Shown here: piece after piece, positions 25,657 to 33,989 of the stretch
Position numbering within the stretch: the stretch's first letter is position 1
Layout: every line of letters begins with the position of its first letter
NCBI GenBank assembly: GCA_021496925.1
Contig: CP053915.1
Span: 2,108,001 to 2,172,000 of the forward strand
Source of the DNA: Acidovorax sp. YS12
GTDB taxonomy: Bacteria > Pseudomonadota > Gammaproteobacteria > Burkholderiales > Burkholderiaceae_C
Length of the DNA stretch: 64,000 nucleotides
Direction: 5' to 3'
Notes under the pieces: generated by a model
Database searches by the model: none
The model's input: the letters and a program-made list of their open reading frames with translations, nothing else
What the model was told of the DNA's origin: nothing
Translations under genes and position numbers: made by a program

Positions 25657-25814
25657 TTGCAAGACGAGCAGATCAACATGCGCCCCCCGCTGGTACGCCT
25701 GGCGGGGTTGATGGACTGGGGGCAGATTGAGCGGCACTTCGCCAACCACGTCACCTCGGCCGTGGCCGCCCGGCCTTGGCGCCGCGCCTGGCCGCCGGCT
25801 TGCTGGATCGATTT
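25657..25814 (+). pseudogene. IS5-family transposase fragment, frameshifted
   Basis: The frame from 25657 reads LQDEQINMRPPLVRLAGLMD, then WGQIERHFANHVTS, which fits the N-terminus of IS5-type transposases (typically INMRHPLVRLA..MDW..IE..F). The match then continues one frame over as APRLAAGLL from 25776. The rest of the gene is gone, so this is a dead fragment. Confidence 0.6.
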
Positions 25815-26243
25815 GCGCCGGTGGCGGCAATGCAGCGACTGCGGTCCTTGGCGTGCGGCCGTGGCGTTCCCCGTTTCAACGACATCGTGATCTTTGAGGC
25901 GGTTTTCGAGGAGCTGTGCGGCCGACCGGTTCCGGAAGTACAACTGACGTTGTCCTGAGCTGACAGGCGAGGACCGGCCGAATGGCTGTTGACGATCCGC
26001 GAACTGCCGAAGCCGCCCCGGAGCGGGCTATCGATTTCATGCGGCTCACCGAGCATACTCCACAGATCATCTCGCAGGAGTGAGGAAGGCTGTCAGGTTT
26101 CATGGTTTACATGTGCCAATATCAACATATAAGATAAGGCGTCGCGCGCAACACTTGGGCATTGTTGCATTTTTTGAGAAAATGAATGATGAGAATGTCC
26201 CGCACCGTCCAGCTTATGCTGCACGTATTGTAGGATGCACTGC
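25815..26243. other. Mobile-element debris between transposase fragment and cassette remnant
   Basis: Short frames such as one ending FEAVFEELCGRPVPEVQLTL (stop near 25958) and another ending EHTPQIISQE (stop near 26082) look like remnants of longer genes, but I cannot name them. No promoter or RNA seen. Confidence 0.3.
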
Positions 26244-26250
26244 GTTAGAA
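26244..26250 (+). other. Putative integron cassette core site (GTTAGAA)
   Basis: GTTAGAA close to the GTTRRRY recombination core lies 20 bp before the start codon of a cassette-like gene. It would mark the left boundary of the cassette. One base deviates from consensus. Confidence 0.4.
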
Positions 26251-26269
26251 CTCACGGGGAGAGAATCGC

Positions 26270-26521
26270 ATGGACATTAAAGACACGATCGCATCGGCTG
26301 GTCGCAACCTGCATACGATCATCATCACTGCCAGAGAAGATGATGGAAGCATCGAGACACGTGAAGCGGAGCCCTACAGCTATCGCATGACTGGTGGGAC
26401 GGAAAAGTTCTTCTGCTATGACATCGTCAAAGGCGGCACAAGAAACTTCCACGTACACAAGATCATTTCCGTAAAAGAAACCAGCAATTCATTCACGCCG
26501 CGCTGGAAGGTTGAGGTGTGA
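26270..26521 (+). CDS. Small WYL-like protein encoded in an integron cassette remnant
   Basis: 83 residues from ATG 26270 with a GGGGAGAG ribosome site. The sequence resembles the core of a WYL domain, an SH3-like beta-barrel that senses ligands in many regulators: EDDGSIETREAEPYSYRMTG, KFFCYDIVKGGTRNFHVHKI, ISVKETSNSFTPRWKVEV. No DNA-binding part is attached. Its stop codon is directly followed by an attC site, so it fits the one-gene, ~330-bp architecture of an integron cassette. Function unknown. Confidence 0.6.
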   Translation: MDIKDTIASAGRNLHTIIITAREDDGSIETREAEPYSYRMTGGTEKFFCYDIVKGGTRNFHVHKIISVKETSNSFTPRWKVEV

Positions 26522-26580
26522 GTTCGAACAGTTCATTCAGGCCAACGCCGCTTCGCGGCGCGGCCTAATTCAGGCGATGG
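26522..26580 (+). repeat. Integron attC site (59-base element), degenerate core
   Basis: Begins right after the stop codon of the small cassette gene. AACAGTTCATTCAGGCC, ACGCCGCTTCGCGGCGCGGC and CTAATTCAGGCG match class 1-type attC sites almost base for base. The central part forms the CGCCGC-TTC-GCGGCG hairpin with the usual offset. The outer core sites are altered (TTCGAAC for the left, GCGATGG instead of GTTAGAT for the right), so activity is doubtful. No integrase gene is present in the window. Confidence 0.75.
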
Positions 26581-26679
26581 CCCTCAAGTTCCCGAGAACT
26601 ATGCCCGAGCCAGAGAAGCATTCAGTTCGAAATGGCGTAGTTGCCACGGTTGTTGGCGGCATTGCCCTAGGGCGTGTCA

Positions 26680-27042
26680 TCAAATGAGCCAAACGACAGC
26701 GGCGGCCAGATGAATGGCGCCCAGGAAGGCCGCAGCAGTCTTGTCGTAGCGAGAGGCAATGGCGCGGTATTGCTTCAGGCGTGCAAAGAAGTGCTCGATC
26801 AGGTGACGCGCCTTGTACAGATGCCGGTCGTACTCGCGCTGTTGTTTGCGCGTGCGGATGCTGGGAATGACTACGGCTTTGCCTGCTTGGAGCAGTGGAT
26901 CGAGCACCCGCTGCTGTGCGTCATACGCCTTGTCGGCGATGACCATGCGTGCATCGATATTGCGCAGCAGGACATCCGCGCCGTTCAGATCCGAGGCCTG
27001 CCCCCGGCATGAGCATGAAGCCCGTGGGATTGCCCAGTGCAT
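26680..27042 (-). CDS. IS427-group transposase, OrfB
   Basis: C-terminal half of the DDE transposase, meaningful from about 27004 downward. The second Asp is in MVIADKAYDAQ and the catalytic Glu region is ARHLIEHFFARLKQYRAIAS, followed by RYDKTAAAFLGAIHLAAAV. It is probably made as a fusion with OrfA by frameshifting at the G run near 27001-27005. It needs OrfA for activity. Confidence 0.8.
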   Translation of the reverse strand: MHWAIPRASCSCRGQASDLNGADVLLRNIDARMVIADKAYDAQQRVLDPLLQAGKAVVIPSIRTRKQQREYDRHLYKARHLIEHFFARLKQYRAIASRYDKTAAAFLGAIHLAAAVVWLI

Positions 27043-27439
27043 CCACCGTGGCGTGGATCTTGGTGCTCAAGCCCCCTCGGCTGCGCCCTATGGCTTGTGC
27101 CGAGCCCCCCCTTTGGCGCCGCTGCTGTGCTGGTGCGCGCGCACGATGGTCGAGTCGATCATGGCGTATTCGTTGTCCGCATCCTGCGGCCAGAGCTTCG
27201 AAGAGGCGTTGCCACACACCGCGCCGACTCCAGCGCATATGGCGCAGATGCACCACGCGGAAATCACCGAAGCGCTCGGGCAGGTCACGCCAGGCAATAC
27301 CGGCGCGGTAGCGATAGAGCACGGCATCGACGAACAGCCGGTTGTTCTTGGCGGGGGCACCAACGTGTCCAGCCCTGCCGGGCAGCAGGTCTTTGATTTG
27401 GCTCCATTGGCGATCTGTCAGGGCGTATCTGCGACTCAT
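26921..27439 (-). CDS. IS427-group transposase, OrfA
   Basis: Start ATG 27439 (MSRRYALTDRQWSQIKDLLP). It carries the N-terminal helix region and the first catalytic Asp in STKIHATVDALGNPTGF. The useful part ends near 27000 at a run of Gs in MLMPGAG, where the homologous protein continues in the OrfB frame (MLMPG then QASDLNGA). The change corresponds to a +1 shift, either programmed or a mutation. After the shift point the OrfA frame is junk. Confidence 0.85.
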   Translation of the reverse strand: MSRRYALTDRQWSQIKDLLPGRAGHVGAPAKNNRLFVDAVLYRYRAGIAWRDLPERFGDFRVVHLRHMRWSRRGVWQRLFEALAAGCGQRIRHDRLDHRARAPAQQRRQRGGSAQAIGRSRGGLSTKIHATVDALGNPTGFMLMPGAGLGSERRGCPAAQYRCTHGHRRQGV

Positions 27440-27966
27440 GCTCCTGATAATGGAGCATCTATCGAATTCGATGACACGCCCTAGCCGGTTTGGGGGAACT
27501 GTGGCCACCTCTGAAGGAGGCGGGCCTTTGGGTTTGGGCGCAGGTCGCGTCATTCTTTGCCCTGTTCGGGGCGACGTATGCAACGCCGGGGTGGGCTCTA
27601 AGCATCCTCGGTCTGCTGGCGCTTATTCCGGTAGTCCGCTTCCTCGTTGGCTTATGGTCTTCTGGAACTGCAGAATCCTTGCATCTTCAGTATGTTGAAG
27701 ACTTGATATTCGGTGCCAAATGGCGTTGGACTTGGTTCGGGAACGAAATCTCTAGAATTTGGTGTTTCTGCCCGCGATGCGATGCCGAACTCGTCTACGA
27801 CGATACGGAAGTCCATGCCTTCTACGACTCGCTTCATTTGCGAGCACTGCAACAACCTCGAAGTGGCTCGGGTTCCAGGCAACAAGAACTACGCGCTCGA
27901 AGGAGTTCGTCGAGAGGTTCGCAGGAGAATACGAACCGGTCATCTCAGTGGCGCTGCCGTTAAGGG

Positions 27967-28036
27967 TTGACAGGTCGCTCGACGCGGACACGCAGCGGCA
28001 TTGCGCCGCGAGTCGTGCTGGTCTACCGACAACTTG
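27967..28036 (+). repeat. Possible second, decayed attC-like hairpin
   Basis: Directly after the stop of the broken cassette gene there is an imperfect hairpin: CACG-GCGGC-ATTGC-GCCGC-CGTG within GACAGGTCGCTCGACGCGGA onwards. Position and shape fit an attC, but the core sites are not convincing. Confidence 0.3.
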
Positions 28037-28123
28037 GCAACTGGTACCCTGGTTCAGTGCATTCTGCCGAATGGTCCGCCAAGCGGCAGTTTGAGGTGGT
28101 GCGTGCCACATGGACAACGGCGG

Positions 28124-29533
28124 TCAACTCGGGTCAAGAGAGTCTGGATCTTTGAGTTCGGCGAACTTCGCGGCCATCGTCGGGTTGCCGCGGGTGAGTC
28201 GTTTGATCGTCAAGTCCTCGGCCTTGTCGTTGGCGAGGCGGAGATTATTTGCCGATTTGTGGAGGGCTTCCTTCGTCTTCTCAAGGTCTTTGATCGCTTC
28301 GTCGATCCGCTTAATAGCCTCGACAAAGCCCTCGGATGCAAGCCGCCAGTTCCGGCCGAAAGCCGTCTTGAAGTCGTCGATCTGCTTCTCGAAGTTCGTG
28401 ATGTCGATGTTCTGCGCCTTCACCAGTGCGAGCTCGGTCTTGTACTTCAACGAGTTCTGTGCGGCGTTGCGCAGCAGCGTGATGATAGGTATGAAGAACT
28501 GTGGCCGAACTACGTACATCTTCGGGTAGCGATGAGAAACATCGACGATCCCAGTATTGTAGAGCTCGCTGTCGGGTTCCAGGAGAGAAACGAGAACCGC
28601 GTATTCACAGCTCTTCTCGGTGCGATCCTTGTCGAGCTCCTTCAGGAAATCCTCGTTCTTCTTCTTGGTCGCGGTCTCGTCGTTCTCATTCTTCATCTCG
28701 AACATGATCGAGACAATCTCGGTGCCACCCTCGTCCGAATCGCGGAAGATGAAGTCGCCTTTGCTGCCGTGCCGTGCGTCGTTGTCCTTCTCGAAATACG
28801 CACGTGGAAATGCCGTGGCCCTGATGCGGTTGAACTCTATCTCGCAGTGCTGCTCCAGGGTTTCGCCGACCATCTTTGTTGACAGTCGCGCCTTCAAGTC
28901 CCGGAGCCGCTCGATCGTATCATCGCGATCCTTGATCTGCGTCTCATAGCGGTCCTTCAGGGATTTCTCTGAAAGTTGCTTTTCAAGCACCGCCCGCTCC
29001 AAACCACTCTTCAACTCATCGCGCTCCTTCTCGACTAGGCCAACGGCTTGGGCAACGGCGAGCTTCTGTGCAACTTCGTTGGTGTCGAGCCTCCCCTTGA
29101 GTGCCTGAATTTCCTTGTCTTTCGCGGCGGCGGCACTTTGTAGCTCGTTCAGGAGTTTTGCCTCCGCCAGCTGCGCTGCGGTTTGCTTTTCATACCTGGC
29201 TTGCTGCAGCTCATTTGCAAGCGCGTCACGCTCCTTCTCTATGGTACTAAGAGACTCGGTCACCGCGAGCCTTTGCGCAACCCTCGCCGCGTCGAGCTTC
29301 GCCATCAGGTCTTGAATCTCGGCATCCTTGGCTGCTGTGACCTTTTGCATTTCGCCAGCAACCTTCGTCTGTGCGAGCTCAACAGCAGTTCGCTTTTCCT
29401 GTTCGGCTAGTTCAAGCCGTTCGTGCAACTGCTTCTCGAACTCTCGGTCACGAACCTGCTTCAGGATGTCCGCGTAGCCGGCTTCGTCAATCTTGAACGC
29501 TTTCCCGCAGTGCGGGCAGATGATTTCATGCAT
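28124..29533 (-). CDS. DUF2130 protein: zinc-knuckle, long coiled coil and PD-(D/E)XK-like nuclease signature
   Basis: 469 residues. An N-terminal CxxC (MHEIICPHCGKAFKID) precedes a coiled coil from ~20 to ~220. Residues ~220-330 form the conserved DUF2130 core: GETLEQHCEIEFNRIRATAF, then G-D260-FIFRD and F-E279-M-K281-NEND, a spacing that fits the D...ExK catalytic core of restriction-like nucleases. The C-terminal part is helical with more coiled coil. The gene starts 2 bp after the stop of the OLD-type ATPase gene, so both are co-translated. Nuclease activity is inferred from motif and partner, not shown. Confidence 0.8.
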   Translation of the reverse strand: MHEIICPHCGKAFKIDEAGYADILKQVRDREFEKQLHERLELAEQEKRTAVELAQTKVAGEMQKVTAAKDAEIQDLMAKLDAARVAQRLAVTESLSTIEKERDALANELQQARYEKQTAAQLAEAKLLNELQSAAAAKDKEIQALKGRLDTNEVAQKLAVAQAVGLVEKERDELKSGLERAVLEKQLSEKSLKDRYETQIKDRDDTIERLRDLKARLSTKMVGETLEQHCEIEFNRIRATAFPRAYFEKDNDARHGSKGDFIFRDSDEGGTEIVSIMFEMKNENDETATKKKNEDFLKELDKDRTEKSCEYAVLVSLLEPDSELYNTGIVDVSHRYPKMYVVRPQFFIPIITLLRNAAQNSLKYKTELALVKAQNIDITNFEKQIDDFKTAFGRNWRLASEGFVEAIKRIDEAIKDLEKTKEALHKSANNLRLANDKAEDLTIKRLTRGNPTMAAKFAELKDPDSLDPS

Positions 29534-29535
29534 GG

Positions 29536-31416
29536 TTACGCTTCCCCCGCCTTCATCAAAATCTGCTTGAGCATCTCTGGGACGGGTCCTTTCGCCTCAA
29601 GTGTCGCAGTCCGATACGCGTATTGATTTTTCGCTAACTGGATTCCAGCCGCAGCTTCAATCTCCGCACAAGACGCGGCCCACTCCGGCCAGTTGGACAC
29701 TAGGTAGCTTTCGAGGTGGTCGCTCATCGTCGCCAAGCGATCACCGATTTGTTCTGATGGGAAGTCAACTTCTGTCTCGCCCAGGTACTTCAGGAGCCGC
29801 CGGTTCTCTGTCGAGAACTTCGTTCTCTCGCCGTCTATAACGGTCTGCTGCTTGCCCGCTGTCTTCGCCCGCATCTCGAAGCCACCGTCTCCGTCGAAGA
29901 CGACGTAGGTCGGAATTCCAAGGCTGGTGAGGATGGCATGAGCAAGTGGGATTCCGCCTTTACCACCAGCAGGAACTATTGACAGTCCTTGTGATTCGAG
30001 CCTCCCTACGGCATCCCGATCACCGATTCCGTAGAACACGGCGGTCTCTGTGTCTCCCTCGACCAGTAGTGCACGCGCGGCGAAAAGCGCGACAGCGAGC
30101 CGACCAGTAACCACTCCATCCAGTTGGCGAGCAACCTGATCAGCATCAACCGTCCCACTGAGCTTGGCCTTCACATCTGCGACCGTTGCGAAATGGACGT
30201 TAACCACGGGTTGCTCGTCAGCAGATCTGGTTAGCCGACGGACTTGGTCAAAGTTGCGAGCCTCAAGGAAGTAGGGGCTGTGAGTCGCATATGTCACTTG
30301 AATTCGCTTCCCGGTGTCCTCCGCGAGAGACCGGAGTACCTTTGCAAAAGCCTGGGCCTGGATCGGGTGTTGAAAGAGTTCCGGCTCTTCGATCGCCAGA
30401 CAGATGACACCCTCCGCCGAGGCTGCACCCGACTGCGCCAAGAGCTGGAGTGCCGAAATCAGAATCGTGCGCTGAAAGCCATGCCCTTGTCGCTCCACAG
30501 CGGTCTCTGTTGAGCCATCCAGCACGCTCACGTCGAAGGTCGTGCGAGATGCCTTGAGCTCCACCTGGGCCGGTGACACAGTGACAGCACGCCCCGGAGA
30601 GTAAGTCTTTACGATCTCGTTGAGTTGGGTAGTCATGGCATCGAGTTGCGCCTTGAACTTCTCCTCGTAGACCTGCTGTTGCTTGGCGCGCGACTCTTCG
30701 ACGATCTTGGCGATCTCGCCATCAGCGGCCGTGCGATCAACCGAACGCTCAAGGATTCGCCCGATGATGCTCGCTTTGCCGTCGATCGACTCCTCGCTAG
30801 CGCGAAGGTCGGCAGTGACGAGAACAAAGTCGAAGAGACCGCTCATCTTTCCACCACTGTTGAAGCCGAAGAAGTTGGTCTGCAGCGCTTCTTGAGCATC
30901 GACAAGCTGATCGGTGTGTGCAGACTCCCAAGCCGTCATCGCCTGCTCGACCGCCGTCCCGGTATTGGCAGCAGGGAGATTCAGCCCCGCTCGGGTGGTG
31001 CGAAGCGCTGCGTACAGCTCCTTCTTTGCGGTTGCACTGCTTGCTGCCTTGATCTCATTGAAGTCCGGAAAGCCCTTTGCATTTGCCGAAAGCACCTCGG
31101 CACCGTCGGGCGACCGAATCTTCCATACTGTGAACGTGGTAACGCCGTTCGGTGCGTACTTACCAAGTGCTTCGCGGTCCTTGTCGGTCAGATCGGTGAA
31201 GGTAACTTGAACCTCTACCTTCTCGGTAGTCGCACCGAACGAACAATCCTTCTCCGTAATAGAACCGGGCTTGCCATTGAAGAACCAGTCAAGCGCACGA
31301 AGCACGGTTGACTTGCCGGCGCCGTTCGGCCCGATGAAGGTCGTAACGGAATCGAAAGGAATCGTCACGTCTTTCAGAGTGCGGAAGTTCTTGATTCGAA
31401 CTGACTGAATCTTCAT
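29536..31416 (-). CDS. OLD-family ATP-dependent endonuclease (ABC/AAA ATPase with TOPRIM domain)
   Basis: 626 residues from the ATG at 31416, with AGGGAGGA 11-18 bases upstream. The N-terminal SMC/RecF-like ATPase has Walker A G29-PNGAGKST37, a signature-like QGHGFQRT (310-317), Walker B AIEEPELFQHP (341-351) and the H-loop YATHSPYF. The C-terminal TOPRIM domain has the Glu motif LLVEGDTET (450-458), AGGKGGIP, and the DxD motif VFDGDGG (506-512). OLD proteins are nucleases, and several act in phage defence (for example GajA of Gabija). Here no UvrD-like helicase is adjacent; the partner is DUF2130, which suggests a different system. Confidence 0.88.
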   Translation of the reverse strand: MKIQSVRIKNFRTLKDVTIPFDSVTTFIGPNGAGKSTVLRALDWFFNGKPGSITEKDCSFGATTEKVEVQVTFTDLTDKDREALGKYAPNGVTTFTVWKIRSPDGAEVLSANAKGFPDFNEIKAASSATAKKELYAALRTTRAGLNLPAANTGTAVEQAMTAWESAHTDQLVDAQEALQTNFFGFNSGGKMSGLFDFVLVTADLRASEESIDGKASIIGRILERSVDRTAADGEIAKIVEESRAKQQQVYEEKFKAQLDAMTTQLNEIVKTYSPGRAVTVSPAQVELKASRTTFDVSVLDGSTETAVERQGHGFQRTILISALQLLAQSGAASAEGVICLAIEEPELFQHPIQAQAFAKVLRSLAEDTGKRIQVTYATHSPYFLEARNFDQVRRLTRSADEQPVVNVHFATVADVKAKLSGTVDADQVARQLDGVVTGRLAVALFAARALLVEGDTETAVFYGIGDRDAVGRLESQGLSIVPAGGKGGIPLAHAILTSLGIPTYVVFDGDGGFEMRAKTAGKQQTVIDGERTKFSTENRRLLKYLGETEVDFPSEQIGDRLATMSDHLESYLVSNWPEWAASCAEIEAAAGIQLAKNQYAYRTATLEAKGPVPEMLKQILMKAGEA

Positions 31417-32096
31417 TGCTGTTAAGTCCTCCCTTGATGGACCGCTCGTACTCGGAAAGGGGGCTGCTCGGGTTATCCGATGGTCCCCGCCGCCGCGGTC
31501 AATCGCCAGCTTAATCTGCGCGCAAACAAACTGCGCTTCGCAACCGCGAGCATTGTGCATGACCTACGAGGGGGAGCACACCACCGTCGTTGCTTAGTCT
31601 CGCGTCCGACTGTGCCAGCGAGTTACCGAACGTCTGCAATCTCGGCCTGCGTCAGGCCGCTCCGAGTCGGATTTGGCTGGTTGTCGAGAGCAGAAAGAGT
31701 CGTTCGAGGGCCATCGCGTCGGCGGCATTGACCGAGTGACGGGTCAGGAAGGTGCAGCAGTCATCCGTCTTATTGACCTTTTTGTGACAGGTTTCGGTCT
31801 CGGCGGTCACTCAAAGTGCCGACCCGAAAGGCAGCTCCCAGCCTAAAGCAGCCACACCTTCGGATCTTTGTCGTGATCGCGCATTCTGGCGCCAAAGCGG
31901 CCCCTCGAACAGGCTTCGGCTAAAGCAGGCAGCCTCTAGCCAAGTCCGATCCCAAAAGGGGAGGATAGACACCTACCTCACCTGCCTCCTACGCTCCAAG
32001 GCATGGCTTCCACTTTCTGAATGAACAGAGTGAGCCAACCCAGCTCCATGTCCTCCAGAACTAAGGCAGCTAGCGGTATAGCTGCTCCTGAAGATC
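31417..32096. other. 680-bp gap upstream of the OLD/DUF2130 operon
   Basis: No convincing gene on either strand. It must contain the promoter of the leftward operon, but I cannot point to clear boxes. The part near 31900-32096 is probably debris linked to the transposon end that follows. Confidence 0.35.
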
Positions 32097-32241
32097 TGCT
32101 TAAAATTTAAGCAAAACACCGCTCGCAAAACTGAGCGACCGAAGAAAAATCCATTTTAATTCATAGAGTTATCGACGCCACAGCATGTACCAGAAGTACA
32201 AAACTCAAAGAAAAAAGTACAAAACTCAGTGGAAATCGACA
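32097..32241. repeat. IS21-like multi-repeat transposon end, right type (R3)
   Basis: TGCTTAAAATTTAAGCAAAA and CGCTCGCAAAACTGAGC match R2 at 18756. The outer part holds AGTACAAAACTCAAAG and AGTACAAAACTCAGTGGAAA followed by TCGACA; inverted, the tip reads TGTCGATTTCCACTGAGT, pairing with L2 at 18859. A further related motif (GAGTACAAGACTCACC) lies at 32262-32277. This marks the right edge of the island, just before rpoH. Confidence 0.7.
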
Positions 32242-32312
32242 GCGGAAATCGACAAGTGAAAAGAGTACAAGACTCACCGCGCCTCGACATCAACCCTTGG
32301 GGAACTTTGGTC

Positions 32313-32339
32313 TTAGCACTCTCTCACACAGAGTGCTAA
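32313..32339 (+). promoter_or_regulatory. CIRCE element (HrcA operator), perfect
   Basis: TTAGCACTC, a 9-bp spacer (TCTCACACA), and GAGTGCTAA: an exact match to the CIRCE consensus. HrcA represses genes behind this operator until heat stress. It lies 31 bp before the rpoH start, so rpoH appears to be under HrcA control. Confidence 0.93.
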
Positions 32340-32370
32340 CATGGCCCGTCTGGAAGAAAGGAATCGTGCA

Positions 32371-33306
<936 letters not shown>

Positions 33307-33329
33307 CGCGACCCTGCCCGCTTCCGCCA

Positions 33330-33368
33330 AGGCGCACCGCCCGTTCGAGCCGTGCGCCTCGTTTTTTT
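33330..33368. terminator. Rho-independent terminator after rpoH
   Basis: AGGCGCAC (33330-33337), 14-base loop, GTGCGCCT (33352-33359), then CG and seven Ts. It serves rpoH; the leftward sco1 stop codon lies at its end, so the stem may also act on that strand. Confidence 0.85.
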
Positions 33369-33978
33369 ACGGCGTCTCGCGCAGCAGCGTGCGCACGTCC
33401 TCGGCCAGTGCCTGCGGGCCGCTGCCGTAGCGGTGGTACACGCGCAGCCGCCCGGCCGGGTCGTAGACGTAGCTGCCGGCCGAGTGGTCCATGGTGTAGC
33501 TGGTGGGCGTCTTGCCCTCGACGCGCTTGTAGTAGACCTTGAAGTCCTTGGCCACCGCAGCGAGCTGCTCGGGCGAGCCGCGCAGCGCCAGGAAGCTCGG
33601 GTCGAAGCTGCCCATGTAGGACTTGAGCATTTCGGCGGTGTCGCGCTCGGGGTCCACGGTGACGAAAATGCCCTGCAGCCGCTCCCCCTCGGCGCCCAGC
33701 AGTTGCTTGGCCTCCACCAGTTCCTGCAGCGAGGTGGGGCATACGTCGGGGCACTGCGTGTAGCCGAAGAACACCACCACGGCCTTGCCGCGGAAGTCCT
33801 GGAGGCTGCGCATCTGGCCGTTGTGGTCGGGCAGCGGCAGGTCGCGGGCGTAGTCCGCGCCCGTCACGTCCACGCCGCGGAACTGCGCCTTCTTTTCCGA
33901 ACATGCAGCCAAAATGGCTGCAGCGCCCATGGATAAAGCGCTACCAGCTATCAATCTAAGAGCATCGCGTTTGAGCAT
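33367..33978 (-). CDS. SCO1/SenC copper chaperone for cytochrome oxidase
   Basis: 203 residues from the ATG at 33978, preceded by GGAG 6-9 bases upstream; an ATG at 33990 overlaps the ctaB stop but lacks a ribosome site. The N-terminal lipoprotein signal ends AAAILAAC. The thioredoxin-like core has the Cu-binding C-x3-C in GYTQCPDVCPTSL and the distal His in TMDHSAGSYVYD. SCO proteins deliver copper to the CuA centre of subunit II. Most of the signal peptide (LIAGSALSMGAAAILAA) is encoded by copy E of the dispersed repeat. Last gene of the oxidase cluster. Confidence 0.93.
   Translation of the reverse strand: MLKRDALRLIAGSALSMGAAAILAACSEKKAQFRGVDVTGADYARDLPLPDHNGQMRSLQDFRGKAVVVFFGYTQCPDVCPTSLQELVEAKQLLGAEGERLQGIFVTVDPERDTAEMLKSYMGSFDPSFLALRGSPEQLAAVAKDFKVYYKRVEGKTPTSYTMDHSAGSYVYDPAGRLRVYHRYGSGPQALAEDVRTLLRETP
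33909..33954 (+). repeat. Dispersed ~48-bp repeat, copy E, inside the sco1 signal-peptide coding region
   Basis: CCAAAATGGCTGCAGCGCCC, then GGATAAAGCGCTACCAGCTA and TCAA. The minus strand of this repeat encodes the hydrophobic core of the SCO1 lipoprotein signal. Confidence 0.78.
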
Positions 33979-33989
33979 GCCACTCCACA

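Larger units (their letters stand above)
26671..27480 (-). mobile_element. IS5-family (IS427-group) insertion sequence, 810 bp
   Basis: Terminal inverted repeats: GGCGTGTCATCAAATGAGCC at 26671 and, inverted, GGCGTGTCATCGAATTCGAT at 27480; the first 11 bases are identical. The element is flanked by CTAG on both sides (26667-26670 and 27481-27484), a target duplication. It carries a two-frame transposase on the minus strand. Length, TIR start GG and CTAG target fit the IS427 group. Confidence 0.85.
26577..27970 (+). pseudogene. Membrane protein gene split by an IS and frameshifted (second cassette gene)
   Basis: Removing bases 26671-27480 and one CTAG copy restores a continuous frame across the join: ...VRNGVVATVVGGIALAGLG, then ELWPPLKEAGLWVWAQ. 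The start would be ATG 26577 (or ATG 26601) inside the attC end. Two hydrophobic helices follow (VASFFALFGATYATPGWALS; ILGLLALIPVVRFLVGLW) and a Cys-pair segment FCPRCDAEL. Near 27800-27830 the frame is lost and continues in another frame as FICEHCNNLEVARVPGNKNY to a stop at 27970, so the gene was also broken by an indel. Two CxxC pairs suggest a zinc ribbon. Function unknown. Confidence 0.65.

Noticed and set aside
29536..31416. Gabija system (GajA/GajB)
   Set aside because: The ATPase/TOPRIM protein is of the OLD type, but no UvrD-like helicase gene follows; the partner is DUF2130.
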